Below are positions 23,372 to 34,672 of a stretch of 64,000 nt of DNA, piece after piece (position 1 is the stretch's first letter; each line of letters opens with the position of its first letter). The notes below the pieces were generated by a model that had not been told where the DNA came from, did not search any database, and worked only from the letters and a program-made list of their open reading frames with translations. The stretch is from Planctomycetota bacterium (GTDB taxonomy: Bacteria > Planctomycetota > Phycisphaerae > SM23-33). The stretch spans positions 1 through 64,000 of the forward strand of contig JAKJER010000018.1 of assembly GCA_022705325.1 (NCBI GenBank). The letters run 5' to 3'. The translations under genes and the position numbers were made by a program.

Positions 23372-24979
23372 TCAATCCATCTTCTGGCGAGACAGTTCAG
23401 CCAGCCAGGGATCGTGCAGGACGAGGTTCTGGCGGTTATCCTGGAACCACTTGAGGTAGTAGGCCCCGATTGCCTTGGTCGACCTGGCCTCATCGTTGTC
23501 CTCCTGCAGACGGAGGGGCGAGGGCTGGGGCAAACCGGAGGCCTTGGCTGAATTGGACATCAGCACCATCACCCGTTTCTGGAGGTTGCGGTGCGGCACG
23601 CCGGCCATGTTGCTTTCCCCTGGCTCGTTGAACACCCCGAGCATTCGCTCGACGGCCTGTTTCTCGCCGCGACGGGCAAGGTTGAGAGCCGCCCACGCGC
23701 CGGGGTCGCCGGGCAGGGACTTCGTCTTCTCGAGTTCGGCCATGCCCGTCTTCTCGTCCTCGAAGCACAAGTACACGGCCCCCGCGACGCGGACGAACGG
23801 GTCTTCCGCCCTCAGCAGCGTCCGCATCTGGATGGCACGGTCCTTGCCGCAGAAATGAGCGAAGAACGACCCGACGCCGTACCCCCTATCCGCGCTGCTC
23901 CAGTCGGTGCCTGTGTTCTTCCACTTGGCCAGGTAATCCGCCACGGGCGAGGGGTCGTGGCGGGTCAGCAGCGTGAAGGCTTGCCCCCACCGATCGGATT
24001 TCTGGTCCGCCAGCACAGTGCGAAGCTGTTTCAGCGTTTCGGCAGAAGGGGTGTCCTTGGGCTGGGCCCCACCTTCCTCCTCGTCGGCCGGGGCAGTGGC
24101 CGGCCTTGTGGCGGCCGATACCTGCAGCCTGCGGCGAATCTGCTTCTTGACCTCCTCCAACTCGTGTTTGCTCAAGGGCCAGCGGTCCGCCGGCAGCGTG
24201 TTCAGCCGGTCAAGCATGTGGATCCCGCCGGCTTCCTGCAGCAACGAGACGCCACGGTTGTATGTACTGTCTTTTTCGCGTTCGACCAACTCCAGCAGGT
24301 AATTCAGGGCATCACCCAGGGTCTTGACGGGAGCGAGAGTCTTTTCAGCCTTGGCTTCGGCCGCTTCGTCTCGGTGCCGTCCAAGCAGGTGTTTGAGGAG
24401 ATAGGCCCGGACCAGAGCCAACTCCTGTTCCTCGGGCGACAGGTTCATCAGTCGCTTGAGTTCCGCACGAAAGTCGCCGACGTTCTTCCACGATTTGTCC
24501 TCAAAACGGAACGCGGAATCATCGTTGTCGGTCGGCATGACATGGAGGCCCTGAAACAAGGGCGTGCGGTAGTCGGAGGGGATTTTGCGCCACCACAACG
24601 GCACGGGCCCCCCGGATGACGTGCTCATCATCGTGGACGGCGGTCTGCGGAACGCGGTGACGAACAGCCGCTGTCCGATGAGGACGATGGGAAACTGCGG
24701 CTCCCAGCAGTTGACGGTGATCTCGATGGCCACCTCGCTGCCGGCCGGCGGGCCCTTGAACGACTCGACCACCTTGTACCGGGCGACGATCCCGCCGGCC
24801 GTCGTGCATTCCACCACCGCCACCAGGTCGGCCCCCAGCACGAGCTGGTCCCACCTCAGTGGATCGATGGTAGTCGCGCGGGCCGGCTCCGCCGCCAACG
24901 CCGCCAGAACCATCGTGACCAGGAAGCTTGACGCGAGTGTGCGGGCGCCCGTTCGAGAGAGTCTCCGCTGTTGATCCAT
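23372..24979 (-). CDS. Secreted protein of unknown function
   Basis: 535 aa from ATG 24979 with AAAGGGG upstream. A signal peptide (about 1-36, ending ...AEPARA) is followed by a short beta domain with LVLGADLVAVVECTTAGGIVARYKVVESFKG, a pattern seen in small periplasmic domains of 'heat-repeat-like' planctomycete proteins. A long helical region with several repeat-like hairpins (LLKHLLGRHRDEAAEAK, ALNYLLELVEREKDSTYNRG, WAALNLARRGEKQAVERML) resembles HEAT repeats. A protein-interaction role is possible. A linker (AATRPATAPADEEEGG) separates two halves. No catalytic motif is visible. Confidence 0.65.
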   Translation of the reverse strand: MDQQRRLSRTGARTLASSFLVTMVLAALAAEPARATTIDPLRWDQLVLGADLVAVVECTTAGGIVARYKVVESFKGPPAGSEVAIEITVNCWEPQFPIVLIGQRLFVTAFRRPPSTMMSTSSGGPVPLWWRKIPSDYRTPLFQGLHVMPTDNDDSAFRFEDKSWKNVGDFRAELKRLMNLSPEEQELALVRAYLLKHLLGRHRDEAAEAKAEKTLAPVKTLGDALNYLLELVEREKDSTYNRGVSLLQEAGGIHMLDRLNTLPADRWPLSKHELEEVKKQIRRRLQVSAATRPATAPADEEEGGAQPKDTPSAETLKQLRTVLADQKSDRWGQAFTLLTRHDPSPVADYLAKWKNTGTDWSSADRGYGVGSFFAHFCGKDRAIQMRTLLRAEDPFVRVAGAVYLCFEDEKTGMAELEKTKSLPGDPGAWAALNLARRGEKQAVERMLGVFNEPGESNMAGVPHRNLQKRVMVLMSNSAKASGLPQPSPLRLQEDNDEARSTKAIGAYYLKWFQDNRQNLVLHDPWLAELSRQKMD

Positions 24980-25131
24980 ATTGAACCCCTTTGCGTAACG
25001 ACGGAGGTATTGTCCCCCGCCGGCCCCCAGGTCGTCAAGGCGGTTCCGTCGACCGCGCTTGATCGCTACGAATGCAATGCGGCTGAGTGCGTTCTTTATT
25101 TGGGTGTTTCTGCCGACGCGAAGGAGCTGCT

Positions 25132-28092
25132 ATGGCCGTGAACATCACAAAGATGGCCTGGCTCGGATTGGCCGCCCTGCTGGCGGCCGGGACGGCTGAG
25201 GTGCGGGCCCAGGAGCGGATCGTCGTAGGCGAACCGGCCTGCTCGCTTCAGCGCCTGGCCGGGCGGGAGGTGCGGCGGTACCTTTACCTCCGCACCGGCC
25301 GGCTGGCGGTCCTGTCGGGCGACCGCGAACTCCGCGGACAGACCATCGTCGTCGCGTGCAAAGGCCAAGAGCCGGTGGCCGATCCGGCGGTGAGGGCGGC
25401 AGCCGGGAAACTCCAGCCCCAGGAGTTTGTCCTCAAGACGACGGCTGGGCCGGACGGGACGCGAACGTGGTGGATCGTCGGAGGCGACGGACAGGGAGCC
25501 CTCTACGGGGCCTATCGTTTCGCGGAGAAGCTCGGCGTGCGGTTCTATCTGCACGGCGACGTCGCGGGCGATGAGCGGCTGACCGCCATCCCGGATATGG
25601 ACGAGACGGGACGCCCCCTGTTCGCCCTGCGCGGGGTGAATCCGTGGGGCTCGCACCCGTTCGGCTTCGACGCCTGGAGCAGCGACGACTACAAGGCGAT
25701 CTTCGCCCAGCTTGCGAAAATGCGGATGAACTTCCTCGGCGTGCACTGCTATCCGGAGGGCCACCCCTACGCCGAGCCGACGGTGTGGCTGGGGACGCGG
25801 GGCGACTTCGACGATCGCGGGCGGGTCACCGCAAGCTACCCGTCGCACTACTTCAACACGCTGGTCAAGGGCCACTGGGGTCCGATGCGGTCCGGAGCGA
25901 CCGGCGAGTTCAGTTTTGGCGGGTCGCTGCTGTTCGAGGACGACGCGTGGGCTCCGCCGGTGATGGCCGGTCACTGCCCCCAGCCGCAGACCCCGCAGGC
26001 CTGCAACGACGTGTTCAACCGCATGGGCGAACAGTTTCGCGACGCCTTCGCCTTCGCCCGCGGCCTGGGCGTCAAGACCTGCGTCGGGACGGAGACGCCG
26101 GTGATCATGCCCGCGTCCCTGCGCGAGCGGCTGAAGCAACAGGGGAAGAACCCCGACGACCCAGCCGTCGTCCGCGAGGTGTACGAGGCGATGTTCCGAC
26201 GCATCGCCGCGAGCCACCCGCTGGACTACTTCTGGCTCTGGACGCCGGAGGGCTGGACCTGGCGGGGCAACAAGCCGGAGCAGTACTCCCGGACGGTGGC
26301 CGACATCTGCCTGGCCATCGAGGCATTGGAGAAGTCCGGCGCCCCCTTCCGCCTGGCCACGTCTGGCTGGGTGCTCGGGCCGCAGCACGACCGGGCGGCG
26401 CTGGACCGCGACCTGCCAAAGGACGTGCCCATGAGCGCGATCAGCCGGCAGCTCGGCTGGAGCGAGGTGGACGAGGCCTACGGGCGGATCCGCGCCCGCC
26501 AGACGTGGGCCATCCCGTGGCTGGAAAGCGATGCCCAACATGGCCTGGCGGCGATGCAGCTTTTCGTCGGACGGATGCGGCGCGACGCCGCCGACGCGCT
26601 GGCCTACGGCTGCCAGGGGCTCATGGGGCTGCACTGGCGCACAGACGCCCTGGGGCCGAACGTCTCGGCGCTGGCCCAGGCGGCCTGGGACCAGGGAGGG
26701 TGGAACCCCGCGCCCGGCAGGCTGCCGGGTCAGGCCGCGGCGCCGCGAGACGGGCCGATCGGCGGGAAGGTGGCCAACTACCCCGGCCGGACCATCGCCA
26801 AGAGCGACGACGCCCCGCTCTATCAGACATGCCGCTACGACATGGGCGGCTACAACCTCAAACTGCCCAACGGCCGATACCGCGTCACGCTGAAGTTCTG
26901 CGAGCCGCACTTCGACGCCGCGGACAAGCGGATCGGCGACTTCACCCTCCAGGGCAAGACGGTCCTCGCGGGGCTGGACATCTTCGCCCGCACGGGCAAG
27001 TTCGCGGCGCTGGACGTCACCTTCGACGGCGTCGAGGTCGCTGACGGCTGGCTGCGGCTGGGCGTGACAGCGAAGGTATCGATGCCGTGCATTTCGGCGA
27101 TCGTGGCGGAGGGCCCGGCGGGCACGCGCAAGGTCAACTGCGGCGGGCCGGCCTACAAGGACTACGAGGCCGACACGGAGACGTCGGCCGCCAAGCCTCG
27201 CTACCTGGCCTGCGACGACTTCTACGCCGACTGGGCTGCGGCCAACTTCGGCCCGGCCGCCGGGCCCGCGGCCGCGAAGGTTTTCACCGCCATCGACGGG
27301 CGGCTGCCGATCAGCGTGGCCGGCGGGTGCCCGTCGGGCTCGCTCAAGGCCGACCCCGCACCGTGGGAAAACGTGGCGAAAGCCTACGCTTTCGTGGAGG
27401 AGTTGGAGCAGGTTCGCCCGCTGGTGCGCGGACCGGGCAACCTGGAGCGGTTCGACTGGTGGCTCAACTCGCTCCGGTACCACCGCTCGCTGCACGAGAT
27501 GCGATGCGCCCTTGGGCGATTCGACGCCCTGCTGAAGGCCAGGAAGTCCGACGCCGCCCTGACCCAGTACAAGGAGTTGCTGGCCCTGTACGGGCAGACG
27601 TACCGCCTGCTGCTGGAGACGGTGAACACGCCGGGCGGGCTGGCGATGGTGGTGAACCTGGAAAACCAGGCCCAGTTCCGGCCCGTCGTGGTGGACGGCC
27701 CGGGCAGACGGCTGGAGGCGGCGCTGGGCCGGCCGCTGGGCGACGACGCCAAGCCGCCCAAGGCGTACCAGGGCCGGCCCCGACTGATCGTGCCCACGGT
27801 ACGGTCGGTGGTTGCCCGCGGCGAGGCGCTGCGTCTCAAGGTGATCGCGCTGGACAACCAGCCCGTGCGGCAGCTGAGCGTGTTCTGGCGGCCGCTGGGC
27901 AAGGGCGAGTTCTCGCGCATCCAGACCGAGCACGTCGCGCGGGCGGTGTATCGCGCCGCCCTGCCGCCGGCGGGCGAGGACTTCGAGTATTACATCGAGG
28001 CCGCGACGGCGGCCGGCGGCAAGCTGGTCTGGCCGACGACGGCGCCGGGCCTGACTCAGAGCGTCGTCGTCCTGCCCGCCGACGCGAAGTAG
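25132..28092 (+). CDS. Secreted GH67-like glycoside hydrolase with malectin-like domain
   Basis: 986 aa from ATG 25132 (AAGGAG upstream). A signal peptide (1-27) leads to a GH67-N/DUF4838-like domain (about 28-150: GDGQGALYGAYRFAEKLGVRFYLHGD). The TIM-barrel-like core (about 155-540) has FALRGVNPWGSHPFGFDAWS, FAQLAKMRMNFLGVHCY, LDYFWLWTPEGWTW and ALAYGCQGLMGLHWR. A malectin-like carbohydrate-binding segment follows (about 570-665: MGGYNLKLPNGRYRVTLKFCEP). The tail is helical, then beta-rich. Enzymes of this group act on uronic-acid or related side chains, but no catalytic Glu/Asp can be assigned by eye. An FGGY kinase gene lies 87 bp downstream. Confidence 0.7.
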   Translation: MAVNITKMAWLGLAALLAAGTAEVRAQERIVVGEPACSLQRLAGREVRRYLYLRTGRLAVLSGDRELRGQTIVVACKGQEPVADPAVRAAAGKLQPQEFVLKTTAGPDGTRTWWIVGGDGQGALYGAYRFAEKLGVRFYLHGDVAGDERLTAIPDMDETGRPLFALRGVNPWGSHPFGFDAWSSDDYKAIFAQLAKMRMNFLGVHCYPEGHPYAEPTVWLGTRGDFDDRGRVTASYPSHYFNTLVKGHWGPMRSGATGEFSFGGSLLFEDDAWAPPVMAGHCPQPQTPQACNDVFNRMGEQFRDAFAFARGLGVKTCVGTETPVIMPASLRERLKQQGKNPDDPAVVREVYEAMFRRIAASHPLDYFWLWTPEGWTWRGNKPEQYSRTVADICLAIEALEKSGAPFRLATSGWVLGPQHDRAALDRDLPKDVPMSAISRQLGWSEVDEAYGRIRARQTWAIPWLESDAQHGLAAMQLFVGRMRRDAADALAYGCQGLMGLHWRTDALGPNVSALAQAAWDQGGWNPAPGRLPGQAAAPRDGPIGGKVANYPGRTIAKSDDAPLYQTCRYDMGGYNLKLPNGRYRVTLKFCEPHFDAADKRIGDFTLQGKTVLAGLDIFARTGKFAALDVTFDGVEVADGWLRLGVTAKVSMPCISAIVAEGPAGTRKVNCGGPAYKDYEADTETSAAKPRYLACDDFYADWAAANFGPAAGPAAAKVFTAIDGRLPISVAGGCPSGSLKADPAPWENVAKAYAFVEELEQVRPLVRGPGNLERFDWWLNSLRYHRSLHEMRCALGRFDALLKARKSDAALTQYKELLALYGQTYRLLLETVNTPGGLAMVVNLENQAQFRPVVVDGPGRRLEAALGRPLGDDAKPPKAYQGRPRLIVPTVRSVVARGEALRLKVIALDNQPVRQLSVFWRPLGKGEFSRIQTEHVARAVYRAALPPAGEDFEYYIEAATAAGGKLVWPTTAPGLTQSVVVLPADAK

Positions 28093-28179
28093 CCGACCGG
28101 CAAACGGTTGGAATCTCGCCCGCCGCACGAACCATAGCATGCGCTGGACGCGCCATCGGCCGCGCGATACCCTGTTGGC

Positions 28180-29721
28180 ATGGCCAATACCATCATCGCG
28201 TACGACCTCGGCACGGGCGGGATCAAGGCTTCCCTGTACCATCGCGACGGCGAGTGTCTGGGCGACGCCTTCGTCGCCTACGACACGAGCTACCCCCAGG
28301 CCTCCTGGCACGAGCAGCGACCCGACGACTGGTTCCAGGGCGTGGTGGCCGCCACGCGGAAGCTGCTGTCAGCCGGACGGGCGGACGCGGGCGACATCGC
28401 CTGCCTGGCCATCTCCGGCCACAGCCTCGGCTGCGTGCCCCTGGACGCCCAGGGGCGGCTGTTGCGGGCGTCCACGCCCATCTGGTCCGACAAGCGCCCC
28501 ACCGCCCGCCAGCTCGATCCGTTCTTTGCGAAGATCGACCCCGTCCGCTGGTACCGCACCACCGGATGCGGCTTTCCCCCCGCGCACTACACCGTCTTCA
28601 AGATCCTGTGGTACCGCGACCACGAGCCGGACATGTTCCGCCAGGTCCGCACCATCGTGGGCACCAAGGACTATGTCAACTTCCGCCTGACCGGACAGAT
28701 CGCCACCGACTACTCCTACGCCTCCGGCTGCGGGCTGTACGACCTGCTGAAATGGGACTACAGCGACGAGTTGCTGGCGGCCGCGGGACTCACGCGCGAG
28801 CTGCTGCCGCCCATCGTGCCCGCGACGCAGATCCTGGGCGAGCTGTCGGCCCAGGCCGCTAACGAACTGGGCCTGCCGCGATCGGTCAAGGTGGCCTGCG
28901 GCGGGGTGGACAACTCCTGCATGGCCGCCGGCGCCCGGGCCATCGCCCCGGGGCGGACCTACGCCTCGCTGGGCAGCTCGGCGTGGATCGCAGCCATCAG
29001 CGACAAACCGCTGCTGGAGGACCGGGCCAAGCCGTATGTCTTCACCCACGTCGTGCCGGGCCTGTTCACCAGCGCGACGGCGATCTTCTCCAGCGGCACG
29101 AGCTTCAAGTGGGTCCGCGACCGCTTCTGCCAGGACCTGCTGGCCCGCGCAGCCGCCGAGGGCAAGGACGTATATGAGTTGATGACCGCCCTGGCCGCGA
29201 CCTCGCCCGTGGGGGCGAACAAGCTGCTGTTCAACCCGAGCCTGGCCGGCGGGTCCTCGCTGGAGGCCAGCCCGCATATCCGCGGGGCCTTCGCGGGCAT
29301 CGATCTCGGCCACACGCAGGCCGACGTGATCCGCTCGGCCATGGAGGGCATCGCCCTCAACCTCCGCATCGTGCTGGACGAGCTTCGCCGCCTCTGCCCG
29401 GTGGCCGGCGAGATGGTCGTCGTGGGCGGGTCCAGCCGGAGCGAACTGTGGCGACAGATCTTCGCCGACGCCTTCGGCATCGACATCGTCAAGACCACCG
29501 TGGGCCAGGAGGCCGGCTCGCTCGGGGCCGCCGCCGTGGCCGCCGTCGGGGCGGGCCTGTGGAAGGACTTCTCCCCCATCGACGACGTCCACAAAATCCA
29601 AGCCGTCGCCAAGCCCATCCCCGCCAACCGGGCGGCGTACGACAAGCTCCTGCCCGCGTTCCGCACCATGGCCCTCAGCCAGGCGAAGTTGGGCGACGAG
29701 CTGACTGCCCTGGAGTTGTAG
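28180..29721 (+). CDS. FGGY-family carbohydrate kinase (xylulokinase-like)
   Basis: 513 aa. The N-terminal ATP-binding half opens with IIAYDLGTGGIKASLYHRDG and continues with ISGHSLGCVPLDAQGRLL and STPIWSDKRPTARQLD. The C-terminal half has GGVDNSCMAAGARAIAPGRTYASLGSS and VVVGGSSRSELWRQIFADAFG, both standard for FGGY kinases. It phosphorylates a sugar or sugar alcohol such as xylulose; the exact substrate is not decidable. The position behind the GH67-like gene suggests use of a pentose or uronic-acid-derived sugar. The core region is complete. Confidence 0.9.
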   Translation: MANTIIAYDLGTGGIKASLYHRDGECLGDAFVAYDTSYPQASWHEQRPDDWFQGVVAATRKLLSAGRADAGDIACLAISGHSLGCVPLDAQGRLLRASTPIWSDKRPTARQLDPFFAKIDPVRWYRTTGCGFPPAHYTVFKILWYRDHEPDMFRQVRTIVGTKDYVNFRLTGQIATDYSYASGCGLYDLLKWDYSDELLAAAGLTRELLPPIVPATQILGELSAQAANELGLPRSVKVACGGVDNSCMAAGARAIAPGRTYASLGSSAWIAAISDKPLLEDRAKPYVFTHVVPGLFTSATAIFSSGTSFKWVRDRFCQDLLARAAAEGKDVYELMTALAATSPVGANKLLFNPSLAGGSSLEASPHIRGAFAGIDLGHTQADVIRSAMEGIALNLRIVLDELRRLCPVAGEMVVVGGSSRSELWRQIFADAFGIDIVKTTVGQEAGSLGAAAVAAVGAGLWKDFSPIDDVHKIQAVAKPIPANRAAYDKLLPAFRTMALSQAKLGDELTALEL

Positions 29722-29734
29722 CCGCTCGGCTGAC

Positions 29735-30102
29735 CTTTTAATTACCCACATCTTCCACAGACCTGACCGCTGCGCCTTAGGGGCGGGCGTCAGGGCCGAA
29801 GGCCCGTAACAGAGTAGCCCAGGCCGAAGCGAAGCGCAGGCCTGGGTACGGTCGGGCGTTTTCCGCGCAGCCCCAACGGGGCGACACACGGCGTTGAACA
29901 CCCATCGCGTCGCGGCGATCATTCCGCGTCTGTTGTATCGCCCCGTTGGGGCTTCCCCTTCCTGGCCCGTTCACCCTGGCCTGCGCTTCGCTCCGGCCAG
30001 GGCTAGATTGTGCCGGCCCGTTGGGCCTGTGCCCAGGCCTGCCTGCCGCAGGCAGGCAGCCCCCAAGGGGGCGGCGAGGATGAAGATGTGGGTAATTGAA
30101 AG
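29735..30102. mobile_element. MITE-like non-autonomous element 1 (368 bp)
   Basis: Terminal inverted repeats of 21 bp with one mismatch occupy 29735-29755 (begins CTTTTAATTACCC) and 30082-30102. They are flanked immediately by a perfect 9-bp direct repeat, TCGGCTGAC, at 29726-29734 and 30103-30111, which fits a target-site duplication. The interior is a set of GC-rich palindromes (GGGCCGAAGGCCC, CCCCAACGGGG, CCGGCCAGGG, GGCCCGTTGGGCC, and a GCCTGCCTGCCG palindrome at 30036-30058) with no transposase. It fills most of the gap between the kinase and prepilin genes. ORFs inside it are artefacts. Confidence 0.8.
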
Positions 30103-30245
30103 TCGGCTGACCGCAGCCCATGAACGCATCTCAGGAAGGCGGCGTGCTCGCTGGTTTGACCTGCCACGCCGCGGGTTCGCTCCCGGCAGTCGGCACTTGC
30201 GATCTCGGCGGTTTGTGCTAAGCTGTGGGGGTGACGGAAATCAAG

Positions 30246-30992
30246 ATGCCCTCGTACGGTACAACGCGTCGCACAGCCTTCACGCTGGTCGAGCTGCTGG
30301 TGGTCATTTCGATCATCTCGCTGCTGCTGTCGCTGCTGGCCCCGACGCTGACGCGGTCGCGGGAACTGACCCGCCGGGCCCTCTGCGCCAACAACCTCCA
30401 CCAGATCCACGGGGCCGTCACCACCTACTCCTCCGAGCGCCGGGACTGGCTGCCGACGATGAACGACGGCTCGTCCACCAATCCCCAGAACAATCTCACC
30501 TGCACCCACTGGTCCAGGTGGTACTACATCGTGGGCATGGGCTACAACAACCTCGGCAACCTCCGCGTCAGCGGGCACCTCACCGGCGGGGAGATGCTCT
30601 ACTGCCCCAGCCAGAAGAATGAGGCCTTCACGTACGAGTACTACTCGCCCTGGCCCAAGTCCGTCCAGCCCGGTCCGACGGCCGCCAACGGCGTCCGCCT
30701 GGCTTACGGGTTCAACCCGTACGTGAAAGACCCAGCCGCCAACTGGAAGCGTCTCTACCAGCACACCACCAGCTTCCCCGCGTACAAGATCCTGCTGTTC
30801 GACATCCTGGAGGGCCGCAGCGCCATCGCCCACAACGACCCCGGGTGGAACATCCTCACCGGCGACGGCGGGTGCCGCTACGTGGTCGAAGAGACCATCC
30901 CGGACGTCGAGATGCGCGATCCCAGCTTCGGCGACCGCCCGCACACCAGCTTCGAGAACGCCCTCTACAAGCTCGAAGTCGCCGGGCGCTGA
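30246..30992 (+). CDS. Type II secretion/prepilin-like protein (DUF1559-like)
   Basis: 248 aa from ATG 30246; GTG at 30231 is an alternative. The N-terminus TAFTLVELLVVISIISLLL is a class III prepilin cleavage site with the Glu at +5. The mature part begins with a long hydrophobic helix, then LTRSRELTRRALCANNLHQIHGAV, the typical continuation in the large planctomycete pseudopilin families. The C-terminal half contains GWNILTGDGGCRYVVEE, a variant of the terminal H-x-G-DG segment. Such proteins assemble or sit at the envelope after PilD processing. Function is unknown; many paralogues exist per genome. Confidence 0.85.
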   Translation: MPSYGTTRRTAFTLVELLVVISIISLLLSLLAPTLTRSRELTRRALCANNLHQIHGAVTTYSSERRDWLPTMNDGSSTNPQNNLTCTHWSRWYYIVGMGYNNLGNLRVSGHLTGGEMLYCPSQKNEAFTYEYYSPWPKSVQPGPTAANGVRLAYGFNPYVKDPAANWKRLYQHTTSFPAYKILLFDILEGRSAIAHNDPGWNILTGDGGCRYVVEETIPDVEMRDPSFGDRPHTSFENALYKLEVAGR

Positions 30993-31080
30993 AGGCCACG
31001 ACGCGGGCCGGGGCAAGTTCGACCCCTGAGGAGGCGTTTACACGTAACGAACAACCGTGTGGTTCGTTTTGGAGAGCAGC

Positions 31081-32904
<1,824 letters not shown>

Positions 32905-33021
32905 AGAGTGAATGCAGAAAGTTGAATGACGAACCTGCCTCTCAGGGGCAGATTCATAATCCGCTCATCAATACTCAATATCCTGTTGCTGACGGACAGG
33001 AATCGAACCAGTGGAGAACGC

Positions 33022-34593
33022 ATGAACAGACGTGACTTTCTCAAGCTGTCCGCCGCGGGCGCGGCGGCAACCGTGTTGGGTCCCCGGGTCCTGCCCGCCG
33101 CCGCGGCGGCCGCTCCCAAGCCCAACATCGTCTTCATCCTCTGCGACGACCTGGGCTACGGCGACGTCCACTGCCTCAACCCCCAGCGGTGCAAGGTCCC
33201 CACGCCGAACATGGACCGCCTGGCCGGGCAGGGCATGACCTTCACCGACGCGCACTCGCCCTCGGCTGTCTGCACGCCCACGCGGTACGGCACGCTCACG
33301 GGTCGCTACTCCTGGCGCAGCAAGCTTCAGAAGGGCGTGCTCATGGGCTACAGCGAGCCGCTGATCGCGCCCGACCGGCTGACGGTGGCCGGGCTGCTCA
33401 AGCAGAGCGGCTACCACACCGCGTGCATCGGCAAGTGGCACCTGGGCTGGGACTGGGCCTACAAGGGCCAGCGCAAGGACGACAACGTCGACTACTCCCA
33501 GCCCATCGCCAATGGGCCCACCACCCGCGGATTCGATTCCTTCTTCGGCATCGCCGCCTCGCTGGACATGCACCCGTACATCTGGGTGGAGAACGACAAG
33601 AGCGTCGGCGAATGCACGGTGAAGAAGGCCTTCCACCGCCCCGGCCCGGCCCACAAGGATTTCGAGGCCGTCGACGTCCTGCCCACGCTGGGCCGCAAGG
33701 CCTGCCAGTACATCGCCGACCGCACCCAGTCGGCCAAGGCCGCCGGCGACGGCCGGGGCCAGCCGTTCTTCCTGTACCTCGCCCTCACCTCGCCCCACAC
33801 CCCGATCGTGCCGTCGAAAGAGTGGCAGGGCAAGAACGAGATCGGACCCTACGGTGACTTCGTCATGCAGACCGACTCGGTCATCGGGCAGGTCATCGAC
33901 GCGGTGGACAAGTCCGGCCAGGCCGACAACACGCTGATCATCCTCACCAGCGACAACGGGTTCGCCCCCTACGTGGGCGTGCAGCAGATCGAGGCCAAGG
34001 GGCACTACCCCAGCGCCGCCTTCCGCGGCTACAAGGCCGACGTCTGGGACGGCGGCCATCGCGTGCCGTTCATCGCCCGCTGGAACGGGAAGGTCCAGGC
34101 CGGCTCGACCTGCGACCAACTCGCCTGCCTGACCGACCTGATGGCGACGGCGGCGGATCTGGCCGGGGCCAAGGTGCCCGAGACGGCCGGCGAGGACAGC
34201 GTGTCCCTGGCGCCCGCCCTGCTGGGCCGGGCCGACAAGCCCCTGCGAGAGGCCGTCATCCACCACTCCATCAACGGCGCGTTCGGCGTCCGCCAGGGGC
34301 GCTGGAAGCTCGACCTCTGCGCCGGCTCGGGCGGGTGGGCCTCGCCCAAGGATGCCCAGGCCCTGGCCCAGGGCCTGCCTGAGGTCCAGCTCTACGACAT
34401 GACCGCCGACGTGGGCGAGCGCAAGAACCTCCAGGCCGAGCACCCCGAGATCGTCCAGCGCCTGACCGCCCTGCTGGAGAAGTACATCGCCGACGGGCGC
34501 AGCACCCCGGGGCCCAGGCAGAAGAACGATGCGGATATCGTGATCCACAAGACACCCAAGGGCGCGGCCAAAAAGGCTGCGAAAAAGAAGTAG
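33022..34593 (+). CDS. Sulfatase 2 of the island (arylsulfatase type)
   Basis: 523 aa from ATG 33022 (GGAGAA five bases before). The Tat leader RRDFLKLSAAGAAATVLG is nearly the same as in its neighbours. Calcium ligands are in CDDLGYGD (Asp42, Asp43), and the formylglycine cysteine is Cys84 in CTPTR. IGKWHLGWDW and TSDNGFAPYVG supply the remaining site. The C-terminus ends in a Lys/Ala-rich tail (KGAAKKAAKKK). It follows sulfatase 1 by 117 bp. A palindrome (CTGCCTCTCAGGGGCAG, about 32936-32952) and short repeats lie in the gap. Confidence 0.93.
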   Translation: MNRRDFLKLSAAGAAATVLGPRVLPAAAAAAPKPNIVFILCDDLGYGDVHCLNPQRCKVPTPNMDRLAGQGMTFTDAHSPSAVCTPTRYGTLTGRYSWRSKLQKGVLMGYSEPLIAPDRLTVAGLLKQSGYHTACIGKWHLGWDWAYKGQRKDDNVDYSQPIANGPTTRGFDSFFGIAASLDMHPYIWVENDKSVGECTVKKAFHRPGPAHKDFEAVDVLPTLGRKACQYIADRTQSAKAAGDGRGQPFFLYLALTSPHTPIVPSKEWQGKNEIGPYGDFVMQTDSVIGQVIDAVDKSGQADNTLIILTSDNGFAPYVGVQQIEAKGHYPSAAFRGYKADVWDGGHRVPFIARWNGKVQAGSTCDQLACLTDLMATAADLAGAKVPETAGEDSVSLAPALLGRADKPLREAVIHHSINGAFGVRQGRWKLDLCAGSGGWASPKDAQALAQGLPEVQLYDMTADVGERKNLQAEHPEIVQRLTALLEKYIADGRSTPGPRQKNDADIVIHKTPKGAAKKAAKKK

Positions 34594-34595
34594 TC

Positions 34596-34672
34596 GTTGG
34601 TTGTTGGTTTGTTGGCTTGCTGCCGGCGTCGGCATAGGACTCATAGGACCCATAAGACCCATAGGAACTGCC
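34596..34672. repeat. Simple-repeat spacer between sulfatases 2 and 3
   Basis: Two simple repeats lie side by side: GTTGGTTGTTGGTTTGTTGG-type units at 34596-34618, then repeated (C)CATAGGAC/CATAAGACC units at about 34632-34667. A related GGACCCAT unit occurs at 49913-49922 ahead of ftsI, within the murE leader. Confidence 0.6.

Noticed and set aside
29894..30622. Apparent coding frame covering the MITE-like element
   Set aside because: The frame runs through palindromes and then out of frame through the prepilin gene. It has no ribosome-binding site and no family match.
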